Assembly: GCA_964458185.1 (NCBI GenBank)
Contig: CAYWFG010000009.1
Location: 9,276-73,275 of the forward strand
DNA length: 64,000 bases
Reading direction: 5' to 3'
From: AB-137-C09 sp964458185
GTDB lineage: Bacteria; Pseudomonadota; Zetaproteobacteria; Mariprofundales; Mariprofundaceae
Shown here: in pieces, positions 17,417-26,150 of the stretch
How the letters are laid out: each line of letters starts with the position of its first letter
How positions within the stretch are numbered: the stretch's first letter is position 1
Translations under genes and position numbers: made by a program
Notes under the pieces: generated by a model
Told to the model about the DNA's origin: nothing
The model's input: only the letters and a program-made list of their open reading frames with translations
Databases searched by the model: none

Positions 17417-17548
17417 GAACGTCCCTTAAAACCAGTTTACATTGCAATATGGGGTATAATTTTCAACAAAACATCGACCACGCAACCAGCCCAAGCTAAC
17501 GCGCCTAGGCTTTTTGACTAGCTGATTTTTTACAATCGTATAAAAAAA

Positions 17549-18898
17549 TCAATGCATTCCTGGTATTTTCATACCCGCAGCCATTTGAGCCATCATTCGT
17601 TGACCTTTTTTGCCTTTGACTTTTTTCATCATTTTTTGCATTTGTTGAAACTGTTTCAACATGCGGTTTAACTCCATCACGCTCGTTCCTGAGCCTACAG
17701 CCACACGTTTTTTTCGGCTGGCATTAAGCAAGCGTGGGAACTGGCGTTCTTTCGGTGTCATGGAATACACCATCGCTTGCATCCGTTTGAAAACGGACTC
17801 ATCAATTTGTGAGACAGTATCAGAAGGAAGTTTGATACCAGGAATCATCTTCATCATGCTGGACATGCCGCCCATTTTTTTCATTTGCCCCAGTTGATCG
17901 GAGAAATCCATCAAGTCAAATGTGCCTTTATTGACCTTTCGTGCCAATCTGGCGGCTTGGTCTTGATCAACATTGGCTTGGATTTTTTCAACCAAACCCA
18001 CCACATCGCCCTGACCGAGAATACGCCCTGCCATGCGCTCAGGGTCAAATACTTCAAACGCATCAACTTTTTCACCCGTACCCACAAAACGAACAGGCAC
18101 TTGCGTACTAAAAGCGACCGATAAGGCAGCACCACCCCGCACATCGGCATCGGTTTTACTAAGGATACAACCTGAAAGTGAGACCGTGGCATGAAAGTCT
18201 TCTGCGATTTTTAGCGCGGTTTGCCCTGTCATGGCATCAAGTACCAGCAAGCGTTCAGCCGCTTGAATACCTGTAGCAATTTCTTTAATTTCTGCCATCA
18301 AGCTATCATCAACCACTTGACGACCTGCGGTATCTAGAATCAACACATGATGACCGCCAAGCCGCGCTTGCTGCAAGGCAGATTGTGCCATGTTTAATGC
18401 TGAGCCTGCTTCATCTTCTGTTGAAATATAAGGAACATTAACCTGCGAAGCCAGCACCCGTAATTGCTCACGGGCAGCAGGGCGAGTAGCATCCACACTG
18501 GTAAGTGCAACTTTTTTACCTTGCTTAGTAAGCATCCGTGCCAGCTTGCCTGCGGTGGTTGTTTTACCCGCACCTTGCAAACCGCACAATAAAATAACCG
18601 AAGGGATAGCAGTAAGATTGAGCGAAAGCTGTTTGCCGCCTAACACTTCACTCAAAACATCGTGAAGAATTTTAATGATCACTTGCCCTGGCTGTAAGCT
18701 TTTGGCAACTTCTTCACCCAAGGCTTGCTCGCGTACTTGCCCCATGAGGTGACGCACAACGGGTAAGGCAACATCAGCCTCTAACAATACCAAACGCATT
18801 TCACGCAAGGTAGCATCAAGGTCAGCTTCGGTGATACGGACTGTTTTTCGTAACTTGGCGGTAATATCGCCCAACTTTTGGCTTAAACGATCAAACAT
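17549..18898 (-). CDS. ffh: Signal recognition particle protein Ffh (SRP54)
   Basis: The GTPase of the signal recognition particle, which targets inner-membrane proteins to FtsY and SecYEG. 449 residues: N domain (1-90), G domain with P-loop GLQGAGKTTTAGKLA, DTAGRQ and SKTDADVRGGAAL, then the Met-rich M domain from about 330 (MKKMGGMSSMMKMIPG), which binds signal peptides and 4.5S RNA. Length is usual. Downstream of the tRNA-Gln gene, separated from it by a terminator. Confidence 0.97.
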   Translation of the reverse strand: MFDRLSQKLGDITAKLRKTVRITEADLDATLREMRLVLLEADVALPVVRHLMGQVREQALGEEVAKSLQPGQVIIKILHDVLSEVLGGKQLSLNLTAIPSVILLCGLQGAGKTTTAGKLARMLTKQGKKVALTSVDATRPAAREQLRVLASQVNVPYISTEDEAGSALNMAQSALQQARLGGHHVLILDTAGRQVVDDSLMAEIKEIATGIQAAERLLVLDAMTGQTALKIAEDFHATVSLSGCILSKTDADVRGGAALSVAFSTQVPVRFVGTGEKVDAFEVFDPERMAGRILGQGDVVGLVEKIQANVDQDQAARLARKVNKGTFDLMDFSDQLGQMKKMGGMSSMMKMIPGIKLPSDTVSQIDESVFKRMQAMVYSMTPKERQFPRLLNASRKKRVAVGSGTSVMELNRMLKQFQQMQKMMKKVKGKKGQRMMAQMAAGMKIPGMH

Positions 18899-18930
18899 AA
18901 TGCCTCTCTTTACGATTATTCATTAAAAAC

Positions 18931-18955
18931 AAAAAAGGCCTCCTGATGGAGACCT
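18931..18955 (-). terminator. Rho-independent terminator after tRNA-Gln
   Basis: On the minus strand GGTCTCC-ATCA-GGAGGCC forms a 7-bp stem with one G-U pair and is followed by TTTTTT. It lies 7 nt after the tRNA 3' end and before ffh, so it should end the tRNA transcript. Confidence 0.85.
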
Positions 18956-18961
18956 TGCATT

Positions 18962-19035
18962 TGGCTGGGGGACAAGGATTCGAACCTTGGTTGGCGGAGT
19001 CAGAGTCCACAGTCCTGCCGCTAGACGATCCCCCA
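18962..19035 (-). tRNA. tRNA-Gln (anticodon CTG)
   Basis: 74 nt with encoded CCA. The acceptor stem begins T-G-G-G-G-G-A and pairs with TCCCCCA, giving the U1-A72 pair typical of bacterial tRNA-Gln. The anticodon stem is GTGGA/TCCGC and its 7-nt loop, CTCTGAC, places CTG at positions 34-36 (reads CAG). The T arm is CAAGG-TTCGAAT-CCTTG. It has its own promoter at 19052-19080 and a terminator. U1-A72 is also a known recognition element for GatCAB, whose genes are nearby. Confidence 0.95.
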
Positions 19036-19051
19036 TGAATTCAAGAGGCGA

Positions 19052-19080
19052 ACTGTAACCATGCAACGTCATGTTTTCAA
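19052..19080 (-). promoter_or_regulatory. Sigma-70 promoter of tRNA-Gln
   Basis: Minus strand TTGAAA, 17-bp spacer, TACAGT; the predicted start lies a few bases inside the short 5' leader of the tRNA. It lies between the pstS terminator and the tRNA. Confidence 0.65.
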
Positions 19081-19085
19081 CTGCA

Positions 19086-19122
19086 AAAAAAAGCACCCTG
19101 CGCATAACGCAACGTGCTTTTT
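19086..19122 (-). terminator. Terminator after pstS (bidirectional form)
   Basis: AAAAAGCAC and GTGCTTTTT form a 9-bp stem around a loop that itself contains TGCGCATAACGCA. A-rich and T-rich ends mean it could work on either strand; it lies about 25 bp after the pstS stop. Confidence 0.75.
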
Positions 19123-19146
19123 CATCGTTAAAAGATATTTAACGTC

Positions 19147-20205
19147 TTATTTAAAGTCAGCTTCTGTTAAGTTGGTTAAATTAGCCAACGCATCACGGTA
19201 TTGATTACGAAGTGCTTTAGGATGTGCAATCAGACCAATATCAGTGCATTCGCCTTCTTCGCCAACCATTTTTTCAGATAAGAACAAGCCTGCATAGCCT
19301 TTCATACCGGGTACTTTATCCAAATGTGCTTTTTTCAAGTAAAAGTACAATGAACGAGAGTAAGGGTAGCTGCCACTTTGAACGGCTTCAGGGCTAGGTG
19401 CAACACCTGCAATTTTTACGGCTGCAATTTTATCGCCATTTTCTTCTAGGTAGCTGTAGCCAAAAACACCAATGGCAGACGTATCTTTACTAAGTTTTTG
19501 CACGATCAAGTTGTCATTTTCGCCAGAGGGAACATACACACCGTCTTGACGGATTTTGTGGTATTTTTTATACGCCTTGTTTGCTTTTTTATCAGCATGG
19601 TACAATTTAGTATACACTTCCATGTGCTTGGTTAAATGCTTCATGCCTAAGTCTTCAAAGGCATCACGGGTTCCTGATGACGTAGGCGGGCCATAAAAAG
19701 TGATTTTACGGTGCGGCAATGCACTGTTGATTTCATTCCAGAAGTGGTAAGGGTTAGCAATCAATGCTGTGCCAGCTTTATTCGGAACTTCAGCAGCTAC
19801 GGCAAGCAATACATCTTTGCGGCTTAGATCCAATGGTGCAGTCTTTTTGCTTTGAGCCAAGGCTAAACCATCAAGACCGATTTTGAACTCAACAATATCA
19901 GTCACGCCATTATTCTGACATTTTTTAAACTCTTTAATTTTCATGCGGCGAGATGCATTGGTGAAGTCTGGTGTTTCCAGTCCTGCACCTGCGCAAAACA
20001 ATTTCATGCCGCCGCCAGAACCTGTGGATTCGATCACGGGGGTTTTAAAATTGCCTTCTTGACCAAATGCCTCAGCGACATAGCTAGAAAAAGGGTATAC
20101 TGTAGATGAGCCTACAATGTTGATTTGTTCGCGAGCTTCCGCCGCACTGACACCCAATGTGCCAATGACCGCTGCAGCCATCACGATTGATGAATACTTA
20201 CGCAC
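19147..20205 (-). CDS. pstS: Phosphate-binding periplasmic protein, PstS family
   Basis: Periplasmic receptor for high-affinity phosphate uptake. 352 residues; signal peptide ending VSAAEA, then the family start INIVGSSTVYPFSSYVAEAF. Phosphate-loop residues are visible in ESTGSGGG and in GPPTSSGTRDAFEDL. GTG start with TAGGAG upstream. No pstC, pstA, pstB or phoU follows: the next genes are tRNA-Gln and ffh, so it stands alone. A Pho box is 52 bp upstream, which supports phosphate control. Confidence 0.9.
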   Translation of the reverse strand: MRKYSSIVMAAAVIGTLGVSAAEAREQINIVGSSTVYPFSSYVAEAFGQEGNFKTPVIESTGSGGGMKLFCAGAGLETPDFTNASRRMKIKEFKKCQNNGVTDIVEFKIGLDGLALAQSKKTAPLDLSRKDVLLAVAAEVPNKAGTALIANPYHFWNEINSALPHRKITFYGPPTSSGTRDAFEDLGMKHLTKHMEVYTKLYHADKKANKAYKKYHKIRQDGVYVPSGENDNLIVQKLSKDTSAIGVFGYSYLEENGDKIAAVKIAGVAPSPEAVQSGSYPYSRSLYFYLKKAHLDKVPGMKGYAGLFLSEKMVGEEGECTDIGLIAHPKALRNQYRDALANLTNLTEADFK

Positions 20206-20256
20206 CTTAATTCACTCCTAGTTGGGAAATAATGATGCGAACGTTAAGCCTTGTTT

Positions 20257-20274
20257 GTGTCAGATAGATGACAG
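20257..20274 (-). promoter_or_regulatory. Pho box upstream of pstS
   Basis: Minus strand CTGTCATCTATCTGACAC: two 7-bp direct repeats (CTGTCAT and CTGACAC) separated by 4 bp, against the PhoB consensus CTGTCAT-N4-CTGTCAC with one mismatch. It is oriented towards pstS, 52 bp from the start codon. Confidence 0.8.
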
Positions 20275-20309
20275 GATTAACTTGTATTTTAAATATCCAA
20301 TCATAAGCT

Positions 20310-22082
20310 GTGGGCATGCGATCTTCATTGTATATTAATCATCCGATGCGTTTATTACTACTCATTGTAGTAATTATTTTCACCACTGAATTGTCATTGA
20401 TGGCTGTATTGGAACGATGGAACATCCAAGCGTGGTACAGTGGCTTGATGGATGCTGCTATCCTTGCTTTGGTGTTAACACCTGCGCTGTACCTTCTTGT
20501 TATCCGTCCCATCATGCGACAAAAAGAACATATCGAATCGGATACAGCAAGCTTTCGTACTATCGCGGAGCATATTCCTGATGGCTTGATCAGTATTGAT
20601 GAAAAAGGGATTATTCAGCAAGCTAATCCTGCATTATTAAACATTTTTGGTTACGAGTTAGATGACTTATTAGATACTAATATCTCACGACTCATGCCTT
20701 CTCCTTATGCTGAAGAACACGATGGTTACCTTCAACACTTTTTGAAGACGGGCGAACGCCATGTTATTGGTTATTTGCGTGAAGTGGAAGGTCGTTGTAA
20801 AAATGGTGATATTATTGACATCGAACTGCAAGTCTCCAATTTATCGGTGGGCTCGCATTATTTATTTATTGGTTTGGTCAGAGACATCAGCCAACGCAAA
20901 AAGTTAGATGAAGAACGCCAAGTGATGCGTGAACGTGCGGAGCATGCCCAACGATTAGAGTCGCTGGGGGTGTTAGCAGGTGGTGTAGCCCACGATTTTA
21001 ATAATATTTTAAGCAGCATCATGGGCAATGCCTCGGTGGCACAAATGCAATTACAAGGTAACAGACCCTTGTGTGAGATGATGCATAATATTGAAACATC
21101 TTCTGTTCGTGCTGCCGAGCTATGCAAACAAATGCTCGCCTATGCTGGCAAAGGTCGTTTTGTGATGCAACAATGCGATCTATCAAAAACAGTGCGTGAC
21201 GTGCATACATTGATTGAGTCTTCTACCCCCAAACATATCACCCTTGAATGTGATTTGGCATCTAACCTGCCAAAACTCGAAGCCGATGAAAGTCAATTAC
21301 AACAAGTGATTATGAATCTGTACATGAATGCCCGAGAGGCATTAGAAAATAACACCACCCATGCGATGATTCGCATTACCACGGGTTGCATAATACTAAG
21401 CAACAACGCATTGGCACACTGTGTTGGCATAAATCAAGGGGAGAATCACCCCAAACAAGGTGAATATATTTTCATTGCCATAGAAGATAATGGTGATGGT
21501 ATTGACCCAGCAATCCTCCATAAAGTGTTTGACCCTTTTTTTACCACTCATTTTGCAGGTCGAGGGCTTGGTCTTAGTGCCAGCTTAGGCATTGTGCGTA
21601 GCCAAGGCGGTGTGATGCAATGCGAAAATAAGATAGGAGAAGGCGTAACCATGCGTGCTTTTTTTCCTGCTGCGCAAACCCCAGCACACGATTTAAACCA
21701 TCTGGGTTATATTTTAGTCGCTGACAATGACCCATCTAGCATTCATTTCATTGTAACCATTTTAGAAAATCTTGGTCTAAAAACCATTACCGCGACCAAT
21801 GGCACAGATGCACTTCATGTATTTCATGAACATGAACAAGACGTTGGTCTTGTGGTATTAAAAATGCGCTTGTTAAAATTAAATGGTGTGGACTGCTTGC
21901 GAGCCATGCGTCAACAAAAACCAGCGATACAAGCCATTTTAATGTCCAGTTATGATGAAGCGCAGGGCAATAGCCAACTAGCCCACAGTGAAGATGCTTA
22001 CTTTCTACTAAAACCCATTAACCAAGAAAAACTGAGTAATATGTTGCACACTGTTTTACTTGATCGGATGATTGAACCATGA
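20310..22082 (+). CDS. PAS-containing hybrid sensor histidine kinase with degenerate receiver
   Basis: 590 residues: two membrane helices (about 13-32 and 47-66), a PAS domain (about 78-195), a HisKA dimerisation helix with the phospho-His in GVAHDFNNILSS (His228), and a HATPase domain with N box (QQVIMNLYMNAREAL), G1 (EDNGDGID) and G2 (GRGLGLS). A C-terminal receiver-like domain (about 465-585) keeps Asp472, Asp474 and Lys568, but the phosphoacceptor Asp is replaced by lysine (Lys518 in LVVLKMRL), so it probably cannot be phosphorylated. The GTG at 20310 is the longest start; ATG at 20316 or 20346 is possible. Its stop overlaps the ggt start. Signal and partner unknown. Confidence 0.88.
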   Translation: MGMRSSLYINHPMRLLLLIVVIIFTTELSLMAVLERWNIQAWYSGLMDAAILALVLTPALYLLVIRPIMRQKEHIESDTASFRTIAEHIPDGLISIDEKGIIQQANPALLNIFGYELDDLLDTNISRLMPSPYAEEHDGYLQHFLKTGERHVIGYLREVEGRCKNGDIIDIELQVSNLSVGSHYLFIGLVRDISQRKKLDEERQVMRERAEHAQRLESLGVLAGGVAHDFNNILSSIMGNASVAQMQLQGNRPLCEMMHNIETSSVRAAELCKQMLAYAGKGRFVMQQCDLSKTVRDVHTLIESSTPKHITLECDLASNLPKLEADESQLQQVIMNLYMNAREALENNTTHAMIRITTGCIILSNNALAHCVGINQGENHPKQGEYIFIAIEDNGDGIDPAILHKVFDPFFTTHFAGRGLGLSASLGIVRSQGGVMQCENKIGEGVTMRAFFPAAQTPAHDLNHLGYILVADNDPSSIHFIVTILENLGLKTITATNGTDALHVFHEHEQDVGLVVLKMRLLKLNGVDCLRAMRQQKPAIQAILMSSYDEAQGNSQLAHSEDAYFLLKPINQEKLSNMLHTVLLDRMIEP

Positions 22083-23737
22083 ATCGTTACTTTCGCACCC
22101 TAATCATGCTGCTTATGGTGGTTGCTGGCTTAATGCCATTGCATGCCGCGCCTGCATTTCAACCGCAACAAGCGGTGATCGTTGCTGCAGAAGCAGATGC
22201 TGCCAATGCAGGAAAAACCGTGTTACAGCAAGGCGGCAATGCTTTTGATGCGGCGGCAGCAGTCGCGCTTGCGCTGGGCGTAGTTGAACCTGGTTCTTCA
22301 GGGATTGGTGGTGGTGGCTTTTTCTTGCTCTACCTTGCCAAAGAAAAGCGCATCATCATGATTGATGCACGCGAGACATCGCCAAAACTCGCAGCTTACG
22401 GCGAGGTTTATGACCATTACTCCAGCATGGATGGCCCCCAATCAGCGGGGGTACCGGGGTTGCTGGCGGGAGTTGACCATCTTGTGCAACATTATGGTGT
22501 ATTATCTCGACAAATCATCAGCGCGCCTGCCATCACCTTGGCAAAGACAGGTTTTGTCGCCAAAAAACGGCTGCAACGCATGCTACAATGGCGAAGCAAG
22601 GTATTAAACACTCACGCGAAAAAAATATTTTTACCCCACAACGGTATCATTGTTCAAGCTGCGTTAGGCAAGACGTTGACACGTTATGCAACCTTGGGGG
22701 TTGATGATTTTTACCGTGGGGAAACCGCAAAACATTTGGTCGCAGATATGCAGCGTGATGGCGGTCTGATTCGCGCTGATGATCTTGCCGCGTACCGTGC
22801 TATTGAACGGCAACCGATAATGATCAACTGGCAGGGCTACCGTATTGCATCGGTCAATCTACCATCTTCAGGCGGTATCGTTCTGGCTGAGATTTTAGGT
22901 ATCTTGCAACAAGATGATATGGCGAAGTTGCCAGCACTGGCACAAAAAACATTGCTGATCGAAGCCATGCGCCGCGCTTACAAAGATCGCAATGCCTATT
23001 TAGGTGATCGGGATTTTGTTACGATTCCCAATCTATTAGAGAAAAAACGCCTGCAAGGCTTACGCCAAAGCATCAATATGAATCAAGCAACGCCAAGCAA
23101 CAGCTTAGGCAATCAACAAGAACCTGCGGGCGCAGGGCGTGACACCACCCATTTCTCTATTATTGACCAAGATGGCAATATGGTGGTTGCCACATTATCG
23201 ATCAATTACCCATTTGGTTCAGGCTATCTGTCGCCCACAACAGGGGTTCTGTTGAATGATGAAATGGATGATTTTGCTACGCACCCCAACAAACCCAATG
23301 CCTATGGTTTGGTGCAAGGCAAAGCCAATGCCGTTGCCGCAGGGAAACGCATGTTATCGTCGATGACACCGACGATTATTTTTGGTAAAGATCGCACTTT
23401 TTTGGTGGGTACACCGGGTGGCTCACGGATTATTAGCATGGTATTGTTGGCATCCATGAGTTTTATGACCAAACAAGGCAACCACAACGATTGGGTGCAA
23501 TCACCACGCTACCATCATCAATTTTTACCTGATATGATTCAATATGAACAAGGCGCATTTTCAGCAAAAGAAAAAAAGACATTAACGGCACAAGGGTACA
23601 GCTTTAAAAAAGTACGTGATTATGGCAATATGCAAGCCATCGTTTGTAGCCATGCAACAGGTGTTTGTGATGGCATCAGCGATCATCGTGGTGATGGTGT
23701 TGTGCTTCGTGTTCATCGCGATCATGATGGCAAATGA
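22079..23737 (+). CDS. ggt: Gamma-glutamyltransferase (glutathione hydrolase)
   Basis: Periplasmic N-terminal-nucleophile hydrolase that cleaves the gamma-glutamyl bond of glutathione and related compounds. 552 residues with a signal peptide (LMPLHAAPAF). The precursor is expected to cleave itself before Thr356 in GRDTTHFSIIDQDGNM, giving large and small subunits. The glycine pair region LVGTPGGSRII and the N-terminal SGIGGGGFFLLYL block are conserved. ATGA overlap with the kinase gene suggests they are made together. Confidence 0.95.
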   Translation: MNRYFRTLIMLLMVVAGLMPLHAAPAFQPQQAVIVAAEADAANAGKTVLQQGGNAFDAAAAVALALGVVEPGSSGIGGGGFFLLYLAKEKRIIMIDARETSPKLAAYGEVYDHYSSMDGPQSAGVPGLLAGVDHLVQHYGVLSRQIISAPAITLAKTGFVAKKRLQRMLQWRSKVLNTHAKKIFLPHNGIIVQAALGKTLTRYATLGVDDFYRGETAKHLVADMQRDGGLIRADDLAAYRAIERQPIMINWQGYRIASVNLPSSGGIVLAEILGILQQDDMAKLPALAQKTLLIEAMRRAYKDRNAYLGDRDFVTIPNLLEKKRLQGLRQSINMNQATPSNSLGNQQEPAGAGRDTTHFSIIDQDGNMVVATLSINYPFGSGYLSPTTGVLLNDEMDDFATHPNKPNAYGLVQGKANAVAAGKRMLSSMTPTIIFGKDRTFLVGTPGGSRIISMVLLASMSFMTKQGNHNDWVQSPRYHHQFLPDMIQYEQGAFSAKEKKTLTAQGYSFKKVRDYGNMQAIVCSHATGVCDGISDHRGDGVVLRVHRDHDGK

Positions 23738-23750
23738 GACAGGTGAAATA

Positions 23751-24182
23751 ATGGATGCCAATACTTCCTTTACAATCGACACGTCATTTCTTGAGCGATG
23801 CATTCAGACATTGGATAAAGCCTTTCATTTATTGCAAAAAGTCGATACAGAAAGTCTTGAATATGATTTATACCGCTCTGCTACGATTAAAGAGTTTGAA
23901 ATTATACTGGAGCAATCAGGTGGTTTATTAAGAAAACGGCTAAAACCTTTTTTTCATTCCTCAAAAGCCGTCGCTAGGCTAAATTTCAAGGATGTTTTCA
24001 GACACGCGGGGCATCATGACTTATTGCCTGTTGAGGAAGTGGAACGGTGGATGATTTACCGTGATAATCGCAATGTCACAGCGCATGATTATGGTTTGGG
24101 TTTGGCTGAAGAGACATTGCCTTTGATGCCCCAGTTTATTGTCGATGCACAATCTTTGGTGCAAGCCATCAACAAACAATAA
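23751..24182 (+). CDS. HEPN-domain toxin (HI0074/HepT type)
   Basis: 143 residues, all-helical, of the nucleotidyltransferase substrate-binding/HEPN family. The motif R107-x4-H112-x-Y114 (RNVTAHDY) matches the RX4HXY motif of HepT toxins, where Arg and His form the RNase site and Tyr is the residue adenylylated by the antitoxin. I begin at 23751, after AGGTGA and past the ggt stop; a longer frame runs back through ggt. The partner nucleotidyltransferase gene starts 1 nt after this stop. Toxicity and target are inferred from the family. Confidence 0.8.
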   Translation: MDANTSFTIDTSFLERCIQTLDKAFHLLQKVDTESLEYDLYRSATIKEFEIILEQSGGLLRKRLKPFFHSSKAVARLNFKDVFRHAGHHDLLPVEEVERWMIYRDNRNVTAHDYGLGLAEETLPLMPQFIVDAQSLVQAINKQ

Positions 24183-24183
24183 T

Positions 24184-24504
24184 ATGATCATCAGAGAAAA
24201 AGATAAACAACAATTATTAACCATTGCTGCCCGCACCCTGCATACACCCCTTGAAATCTGGGCGTATGGTAGTCGTGTGAATGGTGATGCACATGATACC
24301 AGCGATCTTGATTTGGTGGTGCGTACTCAAAATTCAAGTCGATTAAACGCTAGCGAGTTTTATGCCTTTAAAGAAGCGTTAACAGAATCAACTATTCCTA
24401 TTTTGATACAAGTTTTTGATTGGGCTAGCATTCCTGAATCTTTTCAACAAAATATATCGAAGCAGTATGAGATTTTATGGCGAAAGGAAGAGGAAAACAA
24501 TTGA
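24184..24504 (+). CDS. MNT-domain nucleotidyltransferase antitoxin (HI0073/MntA type)
   Basis: 106 residues. Minimal nucleotidyltransferase fold with the full GSX10DXD motif: Gly29-Ser30, then Asp41-x-Asp43 in GSRVNGDAHDTSDLDLVV. In characterised MntA-HepT pairs the MNT protein adds AMP to the HEPN toxin tyrosine and so silences it. ATG at 24184, 1 nt after the toxin stop. An upstream in-frame ATG at 24139 lies inside the toxin gene and is less likely. Confidence 0.82.
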   Translation: MIIREKDKQQLLTIAARTLHTPLEIWAYGSRVNGDAHDTSDLDLVVRTQNSSRLNASEFYAFKEALTESTIPILIQVFDWASIPESFQQNISKQYEILWRKEEENN

Positions 24505-24526
24505 TTGACAACAACAGGAGATATGA

Positions 24527-25390
24527 ATGAATAAAGTAATGATGATTATGGTTATGTTTGGTGTTGGCATGTTATTTGCCAGTGCTGATACAGCTGAGGC
24601 CAAACGGTTTGGTGGTGGTTCTAGCTTTGGCAAACAACGCAGTGCACCGAGCAAACAACCTGCCATGAATCAACGCACTAGCCCTGCATCCCAAGGTACA
24701 GCCCAGCGTGGTTCTGCACGTTCTGGCATGATGGGAATGTTAGGTGGATTGGCGTTGGGTGGTTTGTTGGGAGCTATGTTTTTTGGCGGTGGCTTTGAAG
24801 GCATTAACTTTTTTGATATAGCTATCATTGCGCTGATTGGTTTTGCTGCATTTGTGTTTATGCGCAAACGTGCAGCGGCAGCAAATTCGCAACAAGATTA
24901 TGCGTATGCAGGTGGTGCGGGTACACAGCCCATGCCTGATCATGCACCCAGCGATCACCCACCATCACATGCTCATGATTTTTCTCAGGCGACAGCACGT
25001 CCCGATATTGATGAAGCGCATTTCTTACCCGCAGCAAAAAGCATTTTTATGCGCATGCAACAAGCATGGGATGAACAAAACAGCACAGACATTGAACAAT
25101 TCTGCACCCCAGACGTTGCTAAAAAAGTGATTGCAGACATGCAGGCTGATGGTCATCGCCATGAAACAGAAGTAGGTATGCTCGATGCCGTCTTGATGGA
25201 TGCTTGGTTAGAGTCAGATCAAGATTGGGCATCCGTTCATTTTACTGCCATGATGAAAGAAACAACAGTGCAAGAAGATGGTCAATCAAGCACTGAATCT
25301 TCATCAACTGTCAATGAAATATGGACATTTTCTCATGATCCTTCAGGTGACGATCCAACATGGTATTTGGCAGGTATTGCCCAGCAATAA
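24527..25390 (+). CDS. Tim44-like domain membrane protein
   Basis: 287 residues. Signal or anchor helix at 1-20, a basic Gly/Ser/Gln-rich stretch (KRFGGGSSFGKQRSA), a Gly/Met-rich hydrophobic segment (about 66-88) and a membrane helix (about 93-112, IAIIALIGFAAFVFM), then a His/Pro-rich linker and a C-terminal Tim44-like cone-fold domain (about 155-287). Bacterial members are common but their role is unclear; the domain may bind membranes or proteins. ATG at 24527 with CAGGAG upstream. It ends 1 bp from the convergent ydcF. Confidence 0.75.
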   Translation: MNKVMMIMVMFGVGMLFASADTAEAKRFGGGSSFGKQRSAPSKQPAMNQRTSPASQGTAQRGSARSGMMGMLGGLALGGLLGAMFFGGGFEGINFFDIAIIALIGFAAFVFMRKRAAAANSQQDYAYAGGAGTQPMPDHAPSDHPPSHAHDFSQATARPDIDEAHFLPAAKSIFMRMQQAWDEQNSTDIEQFCTPDVAKKVIADMQADGHRHETEVGMLDAVLMDAWLESDQDWASVHFTAMMKETTVQEDGQSSTESSSTVNEIWTFSHDPSGDDPTWYLAGIAQQ

Positions 25391-25391
25391 T

Positions 25392-26150
25392 TTAACCATT
25401 CATCCATCCTTGCAGCAAACCTAAGTATTCATGAAGAGCAAAACGGCTATCAGCCAAAACCCCTGCTGAAGGAAAAAAGCTCAATAATTGATACGCGGTT
25501 TGCTGCGTTAGGTATTTCGTGGGCGCGGCAATCACCGTTAAGCCTTGTGCTTCAAAATACATCCGTGAACGTGGCATGTGGATGGCATTGGTGACCAATA
25601 TAATATGTTTTACCTGTGCCTTTTTTAATAATGCCGCAATCATTTGGGCATTGCCTGCCGTGTTTTTAGAACGCCCTTCTGTGCGAATATGTGCCGCAGC
25701 AACACCAAATTGAAGCAACCAGCGTTGCAACACCATCGCTTCTTCTTCCAGCGAAGGATCAAGCGGCTTGCCGCCACTGGCATACACCAACAAGCCTGTT
25801 TCTTTGGCAATTTTAGCCGCATAAAGCGTGCGCATCATGGCATCAGGAGAAGGCAGGCTTTGACGGTTATATTCAGGCGCGTGTTCATACAAACCGCCCC
25901 CTAACAATACAATTACGGTTGGCTTAGCAGGTAGGTTGGCTAACGATAATACAGGTGAGGCATATTCCAACGGAGCAGTCAGTGCATCACGCACGGGGGC
26001 GGTTGATAAGGCATACAGCAGCACAACACTGGTAATAACCAGCGCACGTCCCCACCATTTACGGTAAAATACCAGCCCAACGCTAGCCAACACCACAATA
26101 CCACCGGGTGGCAGCATCAACATGGCAATGGCTTTTAAAGCAAGCAGCAT
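25392..26150 (-). CDS. YdcF/ElyC-like DUF218 membrane protein
   Basis: 252 residues with two N-terminal membrane helices (about 4-27 and 33-50) and a DUF218 Rossmann-like domain. Motifs: VIVLLGGGLYE, LLVYASGGKPL, TEGRSKNTAGNAQMIA and LVTNAIHMPRSRMYFEAQGL. The architecture is that of ElyC (YcbC)-type proteins, linked in E. coli to peptidoglycan precursor or lipid carrier metabolism. Starts on the pyk stop (TAATG). Confidence 0.82.
   Translation of the reverse strand: MLLALKAIAMLMLPPGGIVVLASVGLVFYRKWWGRALVITSVVLLYALSTAPVRDALTAPLEYASPVLSLANLPAKPTVIVLLGGGLYEHAPEYNRQSLPSPDAMMRTLYAAKIAKETGLLVYASGGKPLDPSLEEEAMVLQRWLLQFGVAAAHIRTEGRSKNTAGNAQMIAALLKKAQVKHIILVTNAIHMPRSRMYFEAQGLTVIAAPTKYLTQQTAYQLLSFFPSAGVLADSRFALHEYLGLLQGWMNG

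Noticed and set aside
17435..17470. TATAAT at 17455 on the plus strand as a promoter
   Set aside because: It points into the 3' end of the minus-strand ffh gene with no plus-strand gene downstream and no -35 at the right spacing.
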